Assembly: GCA_963682055.1 (NCBI GenBank)
Contig: OY821741.1
Location: forward strand, 7,261,501 to 7,325,500
Origin: Primula veris
Taxonomy: Eukaryota > Streptophyta > Magnoliopsida > Ericales > Primulaceae
Direction: 5' to 3'
DNA: 64,000 nt
Shown piece by piece: positions 10,001 through 21,435 of the stretch; within the stretch, counting starts at the first letter, position 1, and every line of letters begins with the position of its first letter. The position numbers and the translations under genes are program-made. The notes beneath the pieces are model-generated. The model saw nothing but the letters and a program-made list of their open reading frames with translations, had not been told where the DNA came from and searched no databases.

Positions 10001-13000
10001 ATGACATGGCAAAAATCGTTGATACTTCAGATGAATGGATAGCTGTTCGCACTGGGATCCGTAATCGGCGTGTTTTAACAGGTTACTTGACAATCAATAT
10101 TAAAAATTGTTTAGTTATTGTTTCGTAAACTAAGTTATTGTTAGATTTAATTTTGTACTTTAACCTACAAAAGTTAGTAATTAGTACGCTAGGGCTACAT
10201 TTTTCGACGATTTGGTACAGTTAGTGTACCAAATATATAAATAGATAAAAACTCATAGTTTACATACAAACTAGTTATGAAAACCAATTATTATATATAC
10301 TATTCTGATACGTTTTTTATATTGTGAAATAAGTGTTTTTTACTTTGGTCTGACTATTTTTGTATGCATTGTACAAACACGGAAAAATAATTGTTTATTT
10401 GATGCTAGAAGTGCTACTTTTTATAGATTGCTGTACAAATTCGAAATGCACTAGTGAACAAAACTGCAATTAACACTATTAAACTTAAGAAGTGAAAGGA
10501 TCTCTGTCTCTCTGTGGTTGCGGTTCGGCACTATAAAAAGTGGATATAACATAATCTTGACCTTTTCTTTTACAGGCAAGGATAGCTTGACCGATTTAGC
10601 TGCAGAAGCGGCTAGAAAAGCACTTGAAATGGCACAGGTCGAACCCGATGATGTAGACCTAGTCTTATTGTGTACTTCAACTCCAGAGGATTTGTTTGGC
10701 AGTGCTCCTCAGGTGACTAAATTTCTATATTTTTAAATATAGACTACATAATGGAGACCTAAGTTCTAGTGAATAATGGATGTTATTGGAAAAGATGATT
10801 TAAATTTGTTTTTGTATAGTTTTTACCCTTAACCCATGTTTTGTTGTACAATACCTTGATGATTCTATTTTCTAGCAGTTTTCGGTTTTACACTTGCATA
10901 AAAAAGGTTGACTCGGTTTATTGTTACGCACTAGTATCTTTTTTTGTAGTTATTGTTTAGTATCTTGTATTCATTAGTATGCACTTTATTCTTTAACTCG
11001 CTTTGTGGTTGGTTGATTGTGTTCTAGTCATTCGAGATGTTTTACGTACTCTTTTTTAATATTATTTTTTTGTTTCAGATACAAAAGGCCCTCGGCTGCA
11101 AAACGAATCCATTAGCTTATGATATTACAGCCGCTTGCAGTGGATTTGTATTGGGTCTTGTTTCAGCTGCTTGCCATATTCGGGGTATATTACTATTTCT
11201 TCCACTTTTATGTTATAGAGTTTTTCATATCTTAATTTTAGAATAGATATAATTGTAATTGGATTTGCAGGGGGTGGCTTTAAAAATGTTCTTGTGATTG
11301 GGGCGGATGCACTTTCTCGTTATGTTGATTGGACTGATAGAGGGACGTGTATCCTCTTCGGAGACGCTGCTGGTGCTGTATTAGTACAGGTGATTTTTTG
11401 GGCCAGTTCAAAATCAGAAATAATAAGTACTTTAATAATGTCTTGCAATGTTTGTTCTTACTCTTCCTATAGTTGCTTAAAGCACTTACTTTTTCTTTTA
11501 CCTCGTTATATTGGAGTATTTGATAATACCATCTTAAAAGTAGATTTATTTTTCAGGCCTGTGATAGTGAAGAAGATGGTTTGTTTGCTTTCGATTTGCA
11601 CAGTGACGGCGAAGGCCAAAAGTTTGTACTTCTACGCTTTTGAATAACTTCCTAATATGCTTTCTTATAGTTGTATTTTTTAGAATGTTTGTAAAGCATA
11701 CCAGATTTCCAAAAACATAGAATCAGCAAGAAATAAATGCTCCCTTATTCCATAACAAGTGTCTTTAGGGAAATTGGAATCTTTATCGGCGTGTCAATGA
11801 TGACATCATATGTTTCAAACTTCCTAAATTTTCCTGGACGGAGTTTTGATTAATTTGTCTTTTTTAGTGGCAAAGTGGTAAACGCGGAAAGTTGCATAAT
11901 TTTGTTTACTAGACTTGGAAAAAAGATTATAAAGAACATCAGGAAAAGGAACGCCGGTACTTAGTATGGAGCGAGGGAGTATAGCAGTACTAAGAAAGGC
12001 ATCAACGCGAATATTTTTTCTTGACCGTCTATGCTTTTTATGCAGGAACCTAAATGCTCCGATAGGAGAGAGTGAATCAGATCATGACTTGGGTTCAAAT
12101 GGTTCAGCATTAGGGTTTCCACCTAAACAATCATCTTATTCGTGTATACAAATGAAAGGCAATGAGGTCTTTCGTTTTGCATGTCGGTATGTGCCTCAGT
12201 CAATTGAGATTTCCCTTGAAAAGGCTGGTCTCACCGGATCCAACATTGATTGGTTACTGCTCCATCAGGTAGAAAATATAGTAGTAGTTCAGACATTTAT
12301 ATATTCGTAGAAGCGTGCAAATTTTTATATTCTCCCTCAATCCAATTTTAGTTGGTTACTGTTTTATAATGTTTGTCTACTTTCCAGGAACGGTAAACAA
12401 AAAATATGTTACTTTAAATTTTATCCTTCCGATTTTATTAGTCCGTCAAAATGATCTAGTCTTGGTCATATATAGAAATTCGATACATAAAGTGAGGAAT
12501 AATTAGTAAATGCTGGATGGAGTATTTAGCATAGCAAAGGTGAGCTGAGCCGAGTTTTTGCTCACTCCAGCTCAGGCTAGCAAAATAGCATTTGGTCAAA
12601 ATTGTCTCTTTTTGTAGTACAAAGTTTAAACTAAGCTTCCGAGCATTTGGTTGAGAAGATAGATAGTCTAACAAGGAAGATAGCTTAGTAAAAGGATTAA
12701 CCTGGCTATAAATCATAAAATTTATATTTGCCACATTTCTAAGGTGTTCTGTTTTTTATTTATTTATTTATTTAAGTTACCTAGCCAAGTAGGTTAAGGT
12801 GTCCTGTTCAGAATCATAATTAATGCCAAAAGGGGATTGAAGTCATATATATTATCAAGGAAAGTAAAACCTTATCTATGGATCAATTGCTGTAAATTGA
12901 GATTTGCACTATAATTTCGTGTTGATTAGGTATTTTAGATACATGGGGCTGTTGCCCTCTTGTACCAGTTAGATTTTCCACTGATTCCACTTCTCTCATG

Positions 13001-13454
13001 TTAAAACCAGTAAACGCAAGAATGAGACATGAGTGTTAGATTTTGGAGAGCGTAACCAAGTAGATGCTAATATCGTAGTCCACGCTATTAAAAGTTGGAC
13101 TATCTAGCAAGGAAAGTTGGCTGGATAAACGAATCAACCTGTCTATATATGAAATCCTGCTATCTAAAACCTTGCACTTATCTTTGATAACTATAAGTGT
13201 AATTAATTAGATAAATGGTTTTTCTTATGCAGGCAAACCAGAGAATCATTGATGCAGTGGCGACTCGGTTAGAAGTCCCATCTGAGAGAGTAATATCCAA
13301 TTTATCAAATTACGGAAATACAAGTGCGGCTTCGATACCATTGGCACTTGACGAAGCTGTACGAGCTGGCAAAGTTAAAAAAGGCCACACGATCGCAACT
13401 GCAGGTTTTGGGGCTGGGCTTACCTGGGGTTCCGCTATTGTTAGATGGGGGTAA
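7078..13454 (+). CDS. KAS3: 3-oxoacyl-[acyl-carrier-protein] synthase III, chloroplastic (KAS III)
   Basis: Eight exons join in frame: 7078-7211, 9933-10081, 10576-10712, 11079-11184, 11271-11389, 11557-11621, 12046-12268, 13233-13454, giving 384 residues (family about 400). KAS III condenses acetyl-CoA with malonyl-ACP, the first elongation of type II fatty-acid synthesis in plastids. Residues 1 to about 45 are Ser/Lys/Arg-rich and lack acidic residues at the start, as in a transit peptide. The core begins with [13 protein letters not shown]. The triad is visible: Cys160 in DITAACSG, His310 in LLLHQ, Asn340 in NYGNTSAAS; the His-Asn spacing of 30 equals that of E. coli FabH. GDAAGAV and the C-terminal [16 protein letters not shown] are intact. 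All junctions are GT..AG and the phases agree. The ATG is the first in frame, after an AT-rich leader. Introns 1, 6 and 7 carry repeats or MITEs. Nothing suggests inactivation. Confidence 0.96.
7211..7830 (+). repeat. Four-fold tandem repeat (about 150-165 bp) in KAS III intron 1
   Basis: Units start near 7211, 7369, 7535 and 7687. Each has ATAGGTGAGTTTACGCG-like sequence, a T-run, GTTATTATTGTC, TTTTAGCAGATA, GGAATTTATTTG and CTCATTAGTTT in order. The first unit begins at the true exon 1 donor (GT at 7212), so AG-GTGAG donors are copied at GT 7371 and 7537, and altered to GTGATT at 7689. Periods are about 159, 166 and 152 bp. Confidence 0.85.
11740..11979. mobile_element. Stowaway-type MITE in KAS III intron 6
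   Basis: The left end CTCCCTTATTCCATAACAAGT and the reverse complement of the right end, CTCCCTCGCTCCATACTAAGT, form a TIR with the Stowaway CTCCCTC start. The right end is followed by TA; the left is preceded by TG, a decayed TA. About 240 bp, no ORF. Confidence 0.75.
12332..12522. mobile_element. Stowaway-type MITE in KAS III intron 7
   Basis: The left end CTCCCTCAATCCAATTTTAG faces a right end whose reverse complement is CTCCATCCAGCATTTAC, followed by TA. About 190 bp, noncoding, and more diverged than the intron 6 copy. Confidence 0.6.
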
Positions 13455-13500
13455 GAAAGAGTAAAAACTATAATTTAAAAAATGTGAGCAGGCCTTAGTG

Positions 13501-14650
13501 TTGATGATTGATGTTTGTTTGGCTTCATGCTTGTTTTTGGTTCTACATATGTAATCCAGCTGTAAGTGAGGTTCTGATATTACAGATATCTTGAATTTTC
13601 ATTTGTTTAGCTTTTGTTACTTGTTGAACTATTGCACATTCGATAAATAAATTTTGATTTTTGTAGCAATCTCACCCTTTTTTTTTGCAAGATGAAAGTA
13701 CTGCATTTTCATTGTTGACCCCGACTATGTAAATATGTTCTGTTGTTTGGCCATTAGATCTACACCGGTGAAATAGTTCGTTACACGCCTCTTTATTGTC
13801 GAAAAGAAATTTAAATCTTTGCAAGTAGTTTGTATGTCTTTCTTTACATTTATGATCGCTGATACGTACTCACAAAATTAACCAAAACTATATTGTTTGA
13901 CAGCTGAACATGCTGTAATATTGATGATTGTTGTTTGTTTTGCTTCATGCTTGTTTCCGGTTTTATATATGTAATTCAGCTGTAAGTGAGGTTTTGATAT
14001 TACAGATATCTTGAATTTTCATTTGTTTAGCTATTGTTACTTACTATATTAAACTATTGCACCTTTAAAAAATAAATAAATATTATTTTTAGCAATCTCA
14101 CCCTTTTCAATATTGACTGTGTGAATGTAAATATGTTCTGTTGGTTACGTCTGCATGTAACATATCTATTCGTAGTATGCGGGAACAGTTACGCGGACTT
14201 GATCATTTATTACAATATCGGATTAAGTGGGAAAAAGGTTAACAAAATAGCAGTTTTCGACTTGTAACTGCAAAAATAACCGGCATTGTAATTCAAAATG
14301 TGTTGTAGATTTACTTTATAAATAGAAGTGTAGTTGTATCAATAGTTTTATGCAGAAAAATATGTTTTTTAAAACGTTCTCTCGTGTAGAGTTTGTTTAG
14401 GAGATTAACCATCTCACATCGGCCTTACCTGTCTTCAATATTCCACATTCCGTACTTAATATATATTACGTTTCCGTCCTCTGTTTGGTTTCAATAATCA
14501 TTTCGATTTCGATTTCAGTCATTGTTAGGTAATATAATAAGTTTTCATTTATACTTCACGGGGGTTATTACACTGACACCTGTGAAATAGGTTAGTTTCT
14601 CGACTCTTTCTTGTTGAAAAACAAAATTCGACTCTTTGCAAATATTTGTT
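13501..14650 (+). repeat. Tandem duplication just after KAS III, second copy interrupted
   Basis: 13501-13750 recurs at 13921-14150 with an offset of exactly 420 bp at the left (shared TTGATGATTG, CAGCTGTAAGTGAGG, GATATTACAGATATCTTGAA, GCAATCTCACCC, AAATATGTTCTGTTG). The tail of copy 1 (ACACCGGTGAAATAG, TCGAAAAG, CTTTGCAA) reappears only at about 14575-14650, so about 410 bp seem to have been inserted into copy 2. The duplicated part starts about 50 bp after the stop codon and is probably 3' UTR. Confidence 0.75.
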
Positions 14651-15720
14651 GCATTTCTGTGGACAACAATAATCATGTGACTTATTGTCGATGCATCAAC
14701 CATAACCATTTATATTTATGGTCCGTCTTATAGTTGAATAAGTCCACAACAACTCCTTCAATTCTTTACAAGAATTCTACGAGTCCATTTCGTGATCTTT
14801 ACACATACTAGTCTTTCAAAGAGAGCATTAATGGCATGAATTTCGGATAATCATGAAATATATCCTCAAAGAAAATCCAAATGCGATGAGATTATAAATC
14901 AAGCATCGTCTTTTGATCCGGGAATGTCTCATCCGATCAATGCCACAATATCAAAATCCTCTTATCAATCGACGACAGGCGAATGATAGTAAATACAATC
15001 ATGTCTTAGCATCTAAATCATTTACCAATCGACAATGGGCGAAATGATAATGTAACTTTAAATGCTTTACAAATGTGGTAGCAACCACGTGAAAGACATT
15101 TCAACTTCTCTAAAATACGCTTTTGGCCGTATTGAGTGAATGTTATGTAAAGAAATTTCAATTCTTTCATGAGCATTACCAAATAACACTGGTTTTCTCG
15201 AATATTTTATAACTCAACAGGGTACGACAGAACCTACATGGGTATAAGACCTCATATTTGACAAATCAATTTGGTTTTATCAAAAATTTCGATTTGGAAC
15301 GACATGTCCAGAATCGTTGTCACTGAGTACTCTTTTAGGCAAGTAGTTGGTGAAATTATGTGGTACACTGTTACTCACTATTTCCAGAAAATCAACTACC
15401 CCACAAGTATTGCCTAAAATTTCAGAATTTAAATTTTGGTCACATTTGTCAAACGAATTTGCTCAAAACACTTTAAATTTTTCAAGAAATTTCGTAAACA
15501 GGCAAACCATAATCCAAAAGTATGGTCCAAATGGAAAAATCATAATCCAAATGGAAAAAACATAATACAGATGAGCGAAAAAATGGCTCAATGATTTATA
15601 AAAATCAATAAAGAAATGTACCAAACTCATTTGAGTCACAAAATCGGGAGTTTCAAGAGTTTCATTTCAATTAACTTTAACCACATAACATAGGATTTTC
15701 CACCTTTATAATAGTTTTGA
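14651..15720. other. Intergenic, nothing recognised
   Basis: Mixed sequence with no convincing gene. The less AT-rich composition fits old decayed transposon DNA. Confidence 0.4.
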
Positions 15721-16120
15721 ACTATTCAAGGAGTAACCGTGCATGACCTTTGTCTTTATAGCATAGATTTGGCTCCTTGAGCATTATCTCTTGTTTTGAG
15801 ACAACGGGCCATATTGTTCCTTTCAAGAACTGTCTTGGAGCCACATGTCTTTGATTTTGACGATTGTCTAAAACCTCGCTTGGCTAGGCGATTCGTCGGG
15901 ATCGTAACAGTTTGAGACAAATAACACTTGTTTCGGTTCTCGATTCGTGGAAAAAAAAATACATAAAGAGTATTAATATCAGGCAAACAATTCGCCATTG
16001 ACCCAATAGGATTAAAACTGCTCATTGGGTCATTTTCTCATCCACAAACAGATGGGCAATGAAGTAACATGGTGAATATAAATTCACGATACTGCTTACG
16101 GAATACAATTTCCAAGCTAG
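15721..16120 (+). pseudogene. Possible relic of a Ty3/gypsy integrase
   Basis: Near 16034-16065 one plus frame reads FSHPQTDGQ and then a stop, followed by SNMVNIN. HPQTDGQ followed by a (T/S)E..NR-like segment is the signature around the catalytic Glu of plant Ty3/gypsy integrases. Everything around it is broken by stops. The match is short, so this is a weak call; a chance match is possible. Confidence 0.35.
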
Positions 16121-17652
16121 TATTTTTGGTGACTGATCACTCCAATATGTCAATTTCAGACATTTGTTCAGCATAGACGTTATCACATCTCAAATGTGGT
16201 GGCGGAATAAAATCAACGCATTTGCCTTCATCTTATGAGACACAACAAACTCGTGTTTTACTCATCAAATATAGCATCCAAAAAAATTGGGCATCACATG
16301 CTCACACATCAGGATGACTAACATGTGGTGGCATAAAATACCTTGCCTAAACATTCATTTCGCAAGTATGCTTTGCGATTTCCTCATCATAGATGGCATC
16401 CAACATGTGTTGAGAGTTCTGGATTAGTTATCATATAAAATGACTGGTTTATATGTTTATGGTTTGCACAAGCACAAAGTTTGTTGCGAAACGACAGCTT
16501 CGAATACTAGTTTCGCTTCTCATGTGAATTGGTTCTCATTGATCGAACGACGGGTCGATGGTGAAACACCAATTCGACAAAACATACATCACTATATAAA
16601 CACACTCGGGGAAATTATTATTTAGTCAACCCCTTTCGGTATCTCTAATTGAACACGACCAGGAAAGACGGTGAGGGTGGAGGGCACGAATGTCACTTAA
16701 AATCCGACCTCATTAGGATATCGACTTCCGCATATATCTTGCTTCCGCATATATCTTTCCTAGACATCGTATCCAAATAGGTGAGTCTAGTTGGGGAAGA
16801 TTCATAATTTTTCCAACTTAAATATGAAAATATATGATTTTGCAAATTTAAATATCATATACATAACAACAGTAATAATATTACATGACATTGATTATTA
16901 ACATGGTAATACATAAGTTAATTCGATTAACATGTACTGTTATTAACTAATCACTAAACAATATTCATGCATGTATGTGCGTTCATATGGACCGAGTATA
17001 AGCTAAAAACAAACTCATATACTGTTTTACATACAAGTATTATACAACAGGGATTCGAAGTGTAAATTCAACACAACTAAATTAATTACAGCGTTATTAC
17101 CCAGATAGCCCACAAGTTCTACGCGTACTTAACAAAGTCCTATATCTTCTGAACAAAGTAAGTTTACTTCAGTTTGTTGTATGTGTAATATGCATGCAAT
17201 TACAATTAATCTTACATGTGTGATTAATTACTAGATTAACAAACATGGAGTAACATATGGGCACATATACATGGTTGTACGTTGTAAACAATTAAACCTG
17301 CAAAAGTATTTTACATATGACAATATTCATACACGTATTAACATGTAATATAGGTCTCGTACATACATGATCATGTAAACATGTGAAAAAACCCGCACTG
17401 TACACTACCAGACAATGGACGTTACATGAATTAATTACTATTGATAAATCATACAACTCATGAATAATATACAGTAAATTAATATGCGGTAGACACTGTT
17501 ACAAAAAAAAAATTAGGTTTTGAAAAATCATGTACCTTCCGCACGGTATGTTGGTGAAGGTCGATATAACAATAACCTAATAAAACTCGGATAAACCTCA
17601 AGTTTTATATTATATATTTAGAACCCTAGCCGTACTCCGATCTCCGAAAGCA
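16121..17652. other. Gene-free sequence, possibly decayed retrotransposon interior
   Basis: No intact ORF or structured repeat is seen. Its position left of the putative LTR and primer site at 17653-17920 would make it the leader/interior of that minus-strand element. Confidence 0.35.
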
Positions 17653-17664
17653 GTGCTGATAACA

Positions 17665-17920
17665 TGTTGTGAGTCTTATTAGCTCAGTATATATATGTAT
17701 ATAGTAGATATAGAGAGAATATATAGAGACAACAAGGTTCTTTATTCATTAATAAGTGATCCATCAAGAGATATTTGACCCTCCTTATATAATCGTAGAG
17801 TTACATATGTTAGGAAAACCCAAGATAGGCCCAGAGTAAGGTCAAGATGACCAATAATATGCTACAACAATTCTATTATAATAAGCTAACCTAAGTCAAA
17901 TGAGGCGGTCCAATTTAACA
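17665..17920 (-). mobile_element. Candidate 256-bp LTR (5' LTR of a decayed minus-strand element)
   Basis: On the minus strand the segment starts TGTTAAATTGG and ends CTCACAACA, with TATATAAGG and AATAAAG in between. It is followed directly by TGTTATCAGCACTGC (plus 17650-17664), a loose match to the tRNA-iMet primer site of copia elements. No second copy is in the window. Weak similarity to 5280-5320 over its last 40 bp makes the right border uncertain. Confidence 0.5.
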
Positions 17921-17929
17921 TTTTTTTCT

Positions 17930-18175
17930 TCCAAAAATACCCTTATATTTTTTTATTAATTACAATAATATCATACTCACATAAAATTTTATAAAAACTA
18001 ATACCTAATAACACTATTTATCTATTTTTAATAACCAAACATTCTTTTAAATCTTATCATCTTATACTATTTTTTTTAGTATTATCCACATATTTGTATC
18101 ATAACTACACTTATTTTTTATATTTTAATTGCATTGCACGTCACACACACAACACGTGGTGCACGATTACTAGTA
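17930..18175 (+). repeat. Dispersed repeat, family B copy 2; possible Helitron 3' end
   Basis: Parallels 5330-5550 (TTTATTAATTACAATAATATCATAC, ATCATCTTATACTATTTTTT, ATTTTAATTGCATTGCACGTCACAC). It ends with GCACGTCACACACACAACAC, then GTGGTGC, then ACGATTACTAGT: an imperfect GC-rich stem, a short spacer and CTAG before a T, which is how Helitron 3' ends look. The copy 1 end is mutated, so this rests on one copy. Confidence 0.4.
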
Positions 18176-19690
18176 TATATATATAAATACTCTTTAACTA
18201 GCAATGTAATTGTAGTGTATTGGGTGGTAATGTTTATACTTCATGTCAAGTTTTTATTTTATTTTAAAGAAATATATATAAGTCGGTGCCTAGCCGCCTA
18301 TTGTTGGTCCAGACCTAAGCGGAAGGGCTAGTATGTCTTGTATCGGTCGGTCCTGATACAGTGATGATTTGATTATATAGCGTAAACCAAAAATACTCAT
18401 ATCCCACAATGACGAGTTATTTAAAAAAACAAAAGATTTTTAGCAGCATTCCATGGTTATTTAAGTCATATCCTTATTTGTAAATCGTGATTTTTATGTA
18501 GTGTTATTTTCATGATCGTCAAACCGTAAGTTACATTTATGTTAGGTTTTGCTATTTAGATGATACTTTAACTTTTACAAATAACCACCATGTCGAATTC
18601 TAATGTACAATAATGTCATGCTTGATAAGGGATATGGGGTGTTTAGGGAATCATAAAAATGAAAAGATGGACGAAAGAATTCAACTGATGATATGATATA
18701 TTGGAACGTAGTAAAAGCAGGAAGGCTTTTACGAGAAGTTCATGACGAGTAGATATTGAGCGCGTACTTTTTATCGTAGTTGTGTGGTTCTTTTATAGTT
18801 GAGGGTGTGCTTTTATAGTAGGTGTATTATTGTTACGTCGGTTCTTGATTATGCATTTCAAACATTTGAATGTGGGTTGCTCTCAGAATCCCGTAGAAAA
18901 ATTACTAACCTTAATGTAATAACTTTCCGTGTAAACTGCTCATTTGTTTTTTTTTTTGTTTAACTCAGTTTAGCGTATCTAGGTATTGAACATTAATTAC
19001 GATAGTTGTGTAGTTTTAAATACGAGTTAAGTTAGATTTACTTTTAACGTCTACCTCACATGTATTCAACATTAAAACTCAGATACGGGAGATTATTTAT
19101 GGTGCTAAATCAAACATCTAACTTCATTTTTCAACTCAAGTAAAATACGGCTACTGTAACTTCATTTTATAGCCAAAAGCTAGCATCACAAAATCCATTC
19201 TGCCCATAAACGAAATATTCCACAATAGATCTACAATCTACCGCCTTAATCACTCTCAAATATTCGATAACTCATGAGAGGTCAATGTAAAAACTCAAAA
19301 TACACAGACATTGTTCGAAAAGAATGTCCTATCTCATACAAGTCTAAGAAGAACCCATAGATTTTCCTTTGGTCTAATTTTACGTTTTATGCTGAAACGA
19401 AACGAGAACTATAAAATAAATTAAGAACTAAATCGTCGATTGCTGTAATCTCGTACACATGCTTGCAGAGCTACTCTGTAATCTACGACCTACGATACAT
19501 TTCTCCCGAATCTTCTTCATGAAAAACCTACTTAATTTTGATCGGGAAAATTTTGCGGTTTTATAGCTGAAAGTCACTTGAAGTAACCAAAATAAAAACA
19601 AAAAAAAAGTGGTAGAAAATAAATAAAACAAAAAAAAAAAAACAAAAAACAAAAAAATAAAAATAAAAAAAAGAGTTGGAAGACCTATCT
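18176..19690. other. Intergenic and upstream region of HIP
   Basis: No gene is seen. An A-rich run (about 19590-19675) and CT/TA runs (19730-19757) lie in the last 250 bp before the HIP start codon and probably hold its promoter and 5' UTR. Confidence 0.45.
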
Positions 19691-19821
19691 TTTAGAAGCT
19701 ACTAGAAGAACCCATCTTTCTTAAACCCTATTTCTCTCTCTCTATATATATATATATCACTAATTCTAATCTCTATATCTTGTTTTTAGTTTTTTGATAT
19801 ATTGAAAAAAAACAAGCAAAA

Positions 19822-20202
19822 ATGGATGCAACAGAGTTGAAGAAATTGAAGCAATTTGTGGAACAATGCAAATCAAATCCATCTCTTCTCACTGATTCAT
19901 CTCTCTCTTTCTTTAGAGATTATCTTGAAAGGTATTCATTACTTTTATTTCTATATATATTTATAGATACATATATGTACATTTAGATAGATAGATACAT
20001 GTTTTAAGGGTTTGATTGAATTAATATCCAAAGGGTTTGTTTTTATTTTGAATTTAAGCTCTTTATATTATATATATTATATATACTTGAATAAGTTACA
20101 TCTCTAGCTTAAACTGGGGATTTGATTGAATTATTATCAAAAGGGTTTGTTTGGATTTGGCTTTTAAGATAAGGGTTTGTTTTTATTTATAATTTAAGCT
20201 CG

Positions 20203-20238
<36 letters not shown>

Positions 20239-21073
20239 CTTGAATAAGTTACATTTCTGGCTTAAACTGGGGATTTGGTTGAATTATTATCAAAAGGGTT
20301 TGTTTGGATTTAGCTTTTAAGCTTGTTATATGTATTTACTCGCACACATAAAGTTTTTATTAAAAGGGTTTGTTTGGATTTAGCTTGTAAGCTAAGGGTT
20401 TTTTGGCTTTAAATTTTGAAGCTTTAGATTGAGATCATGTTTGGGTAACAGATTTTTTGGTCCAAAATCAGATTTTAAAATTCTGTTTTAAGAATTTAAT
20501 AAAAATCTAGATTTTAATTTTTGTGAGCTTTTTCAGCCTTAAAATCAAATTTTTAGAAGCTAAATAATCTGACTGTCCAAACACCCACATGTTTTTAAAA
20601 TAAAAAATCCAAAAATCAACTAAAAAAATATGTTGCCAAATGGAACCTGAATTACTATTGAAAGGTTCTGTTTGGATTTAGCTTTTAAGCTAAGGGCTTT
20701 CTTTTTATTTTGATTTTAAGCTCACTATATATATACACATACATATATATAGTTAAGGGAATAAGTTACATCTCTAGTCTAAACTGGGGATTTGATTGAA
20801 TAATATTAAAATGGTCTGTTTAGATTTTGATTTTAAGCTCGTTTTTAAAAATGTGTAAATATTCAGTCAAGGGAGTAAGTTGAAGCTTTAGCATATATTG
20901 GGGCTTAGATTGGATCAATATCAAAAGGGTTTGTTTGGATTTATCTTTTAAGCTAATAAGCTCGTTATATATATATATATAGAAAGATACAAACTAAGGG
21001 AGTAGGTTACATCTCTAGTCTAAATTGTGGTTTAGATTGAATTAGTTTGTTTGGATTTTGATTTTAAGATCAT

Positions 21074-21114
<41 letters not shown>

Positions 21115-21403
21115 TTATATGTGTGTGTGTGTGTATGTATGTATAAATATACAGTCAAGGGAGTAAGTTGAAGCTCCAGCCTAAATTGGGGCTTAGATTG
21201 AATTACTGTCAAAAGGGTCTGTTTGGATTTAGCTTTAAGCTAAGGGTTTGTTTGGATTTGGATTTTAAGCTTGTTATGTGTTTACACACACACACACTCA
21301 CACACCTACATATAGTATATATAGGTATATAGCCTTTATATGAAAAACGGTTTGTTTGAATTTAGCTCTTAAGCTAAGGGTTGGTTTAGCTTTGGATTAT
21401 ATA

Positions 21404-21435
<32 letters not shown>

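Noticed and set aside
14401..14475. Possible snRNA promoter (ATCTCACATCGG plus a downstream TATA-like run)
   Set aside because: It resembles the plant USE element with one mismatch, but no U1-U6 sequence follows at the expected distance.
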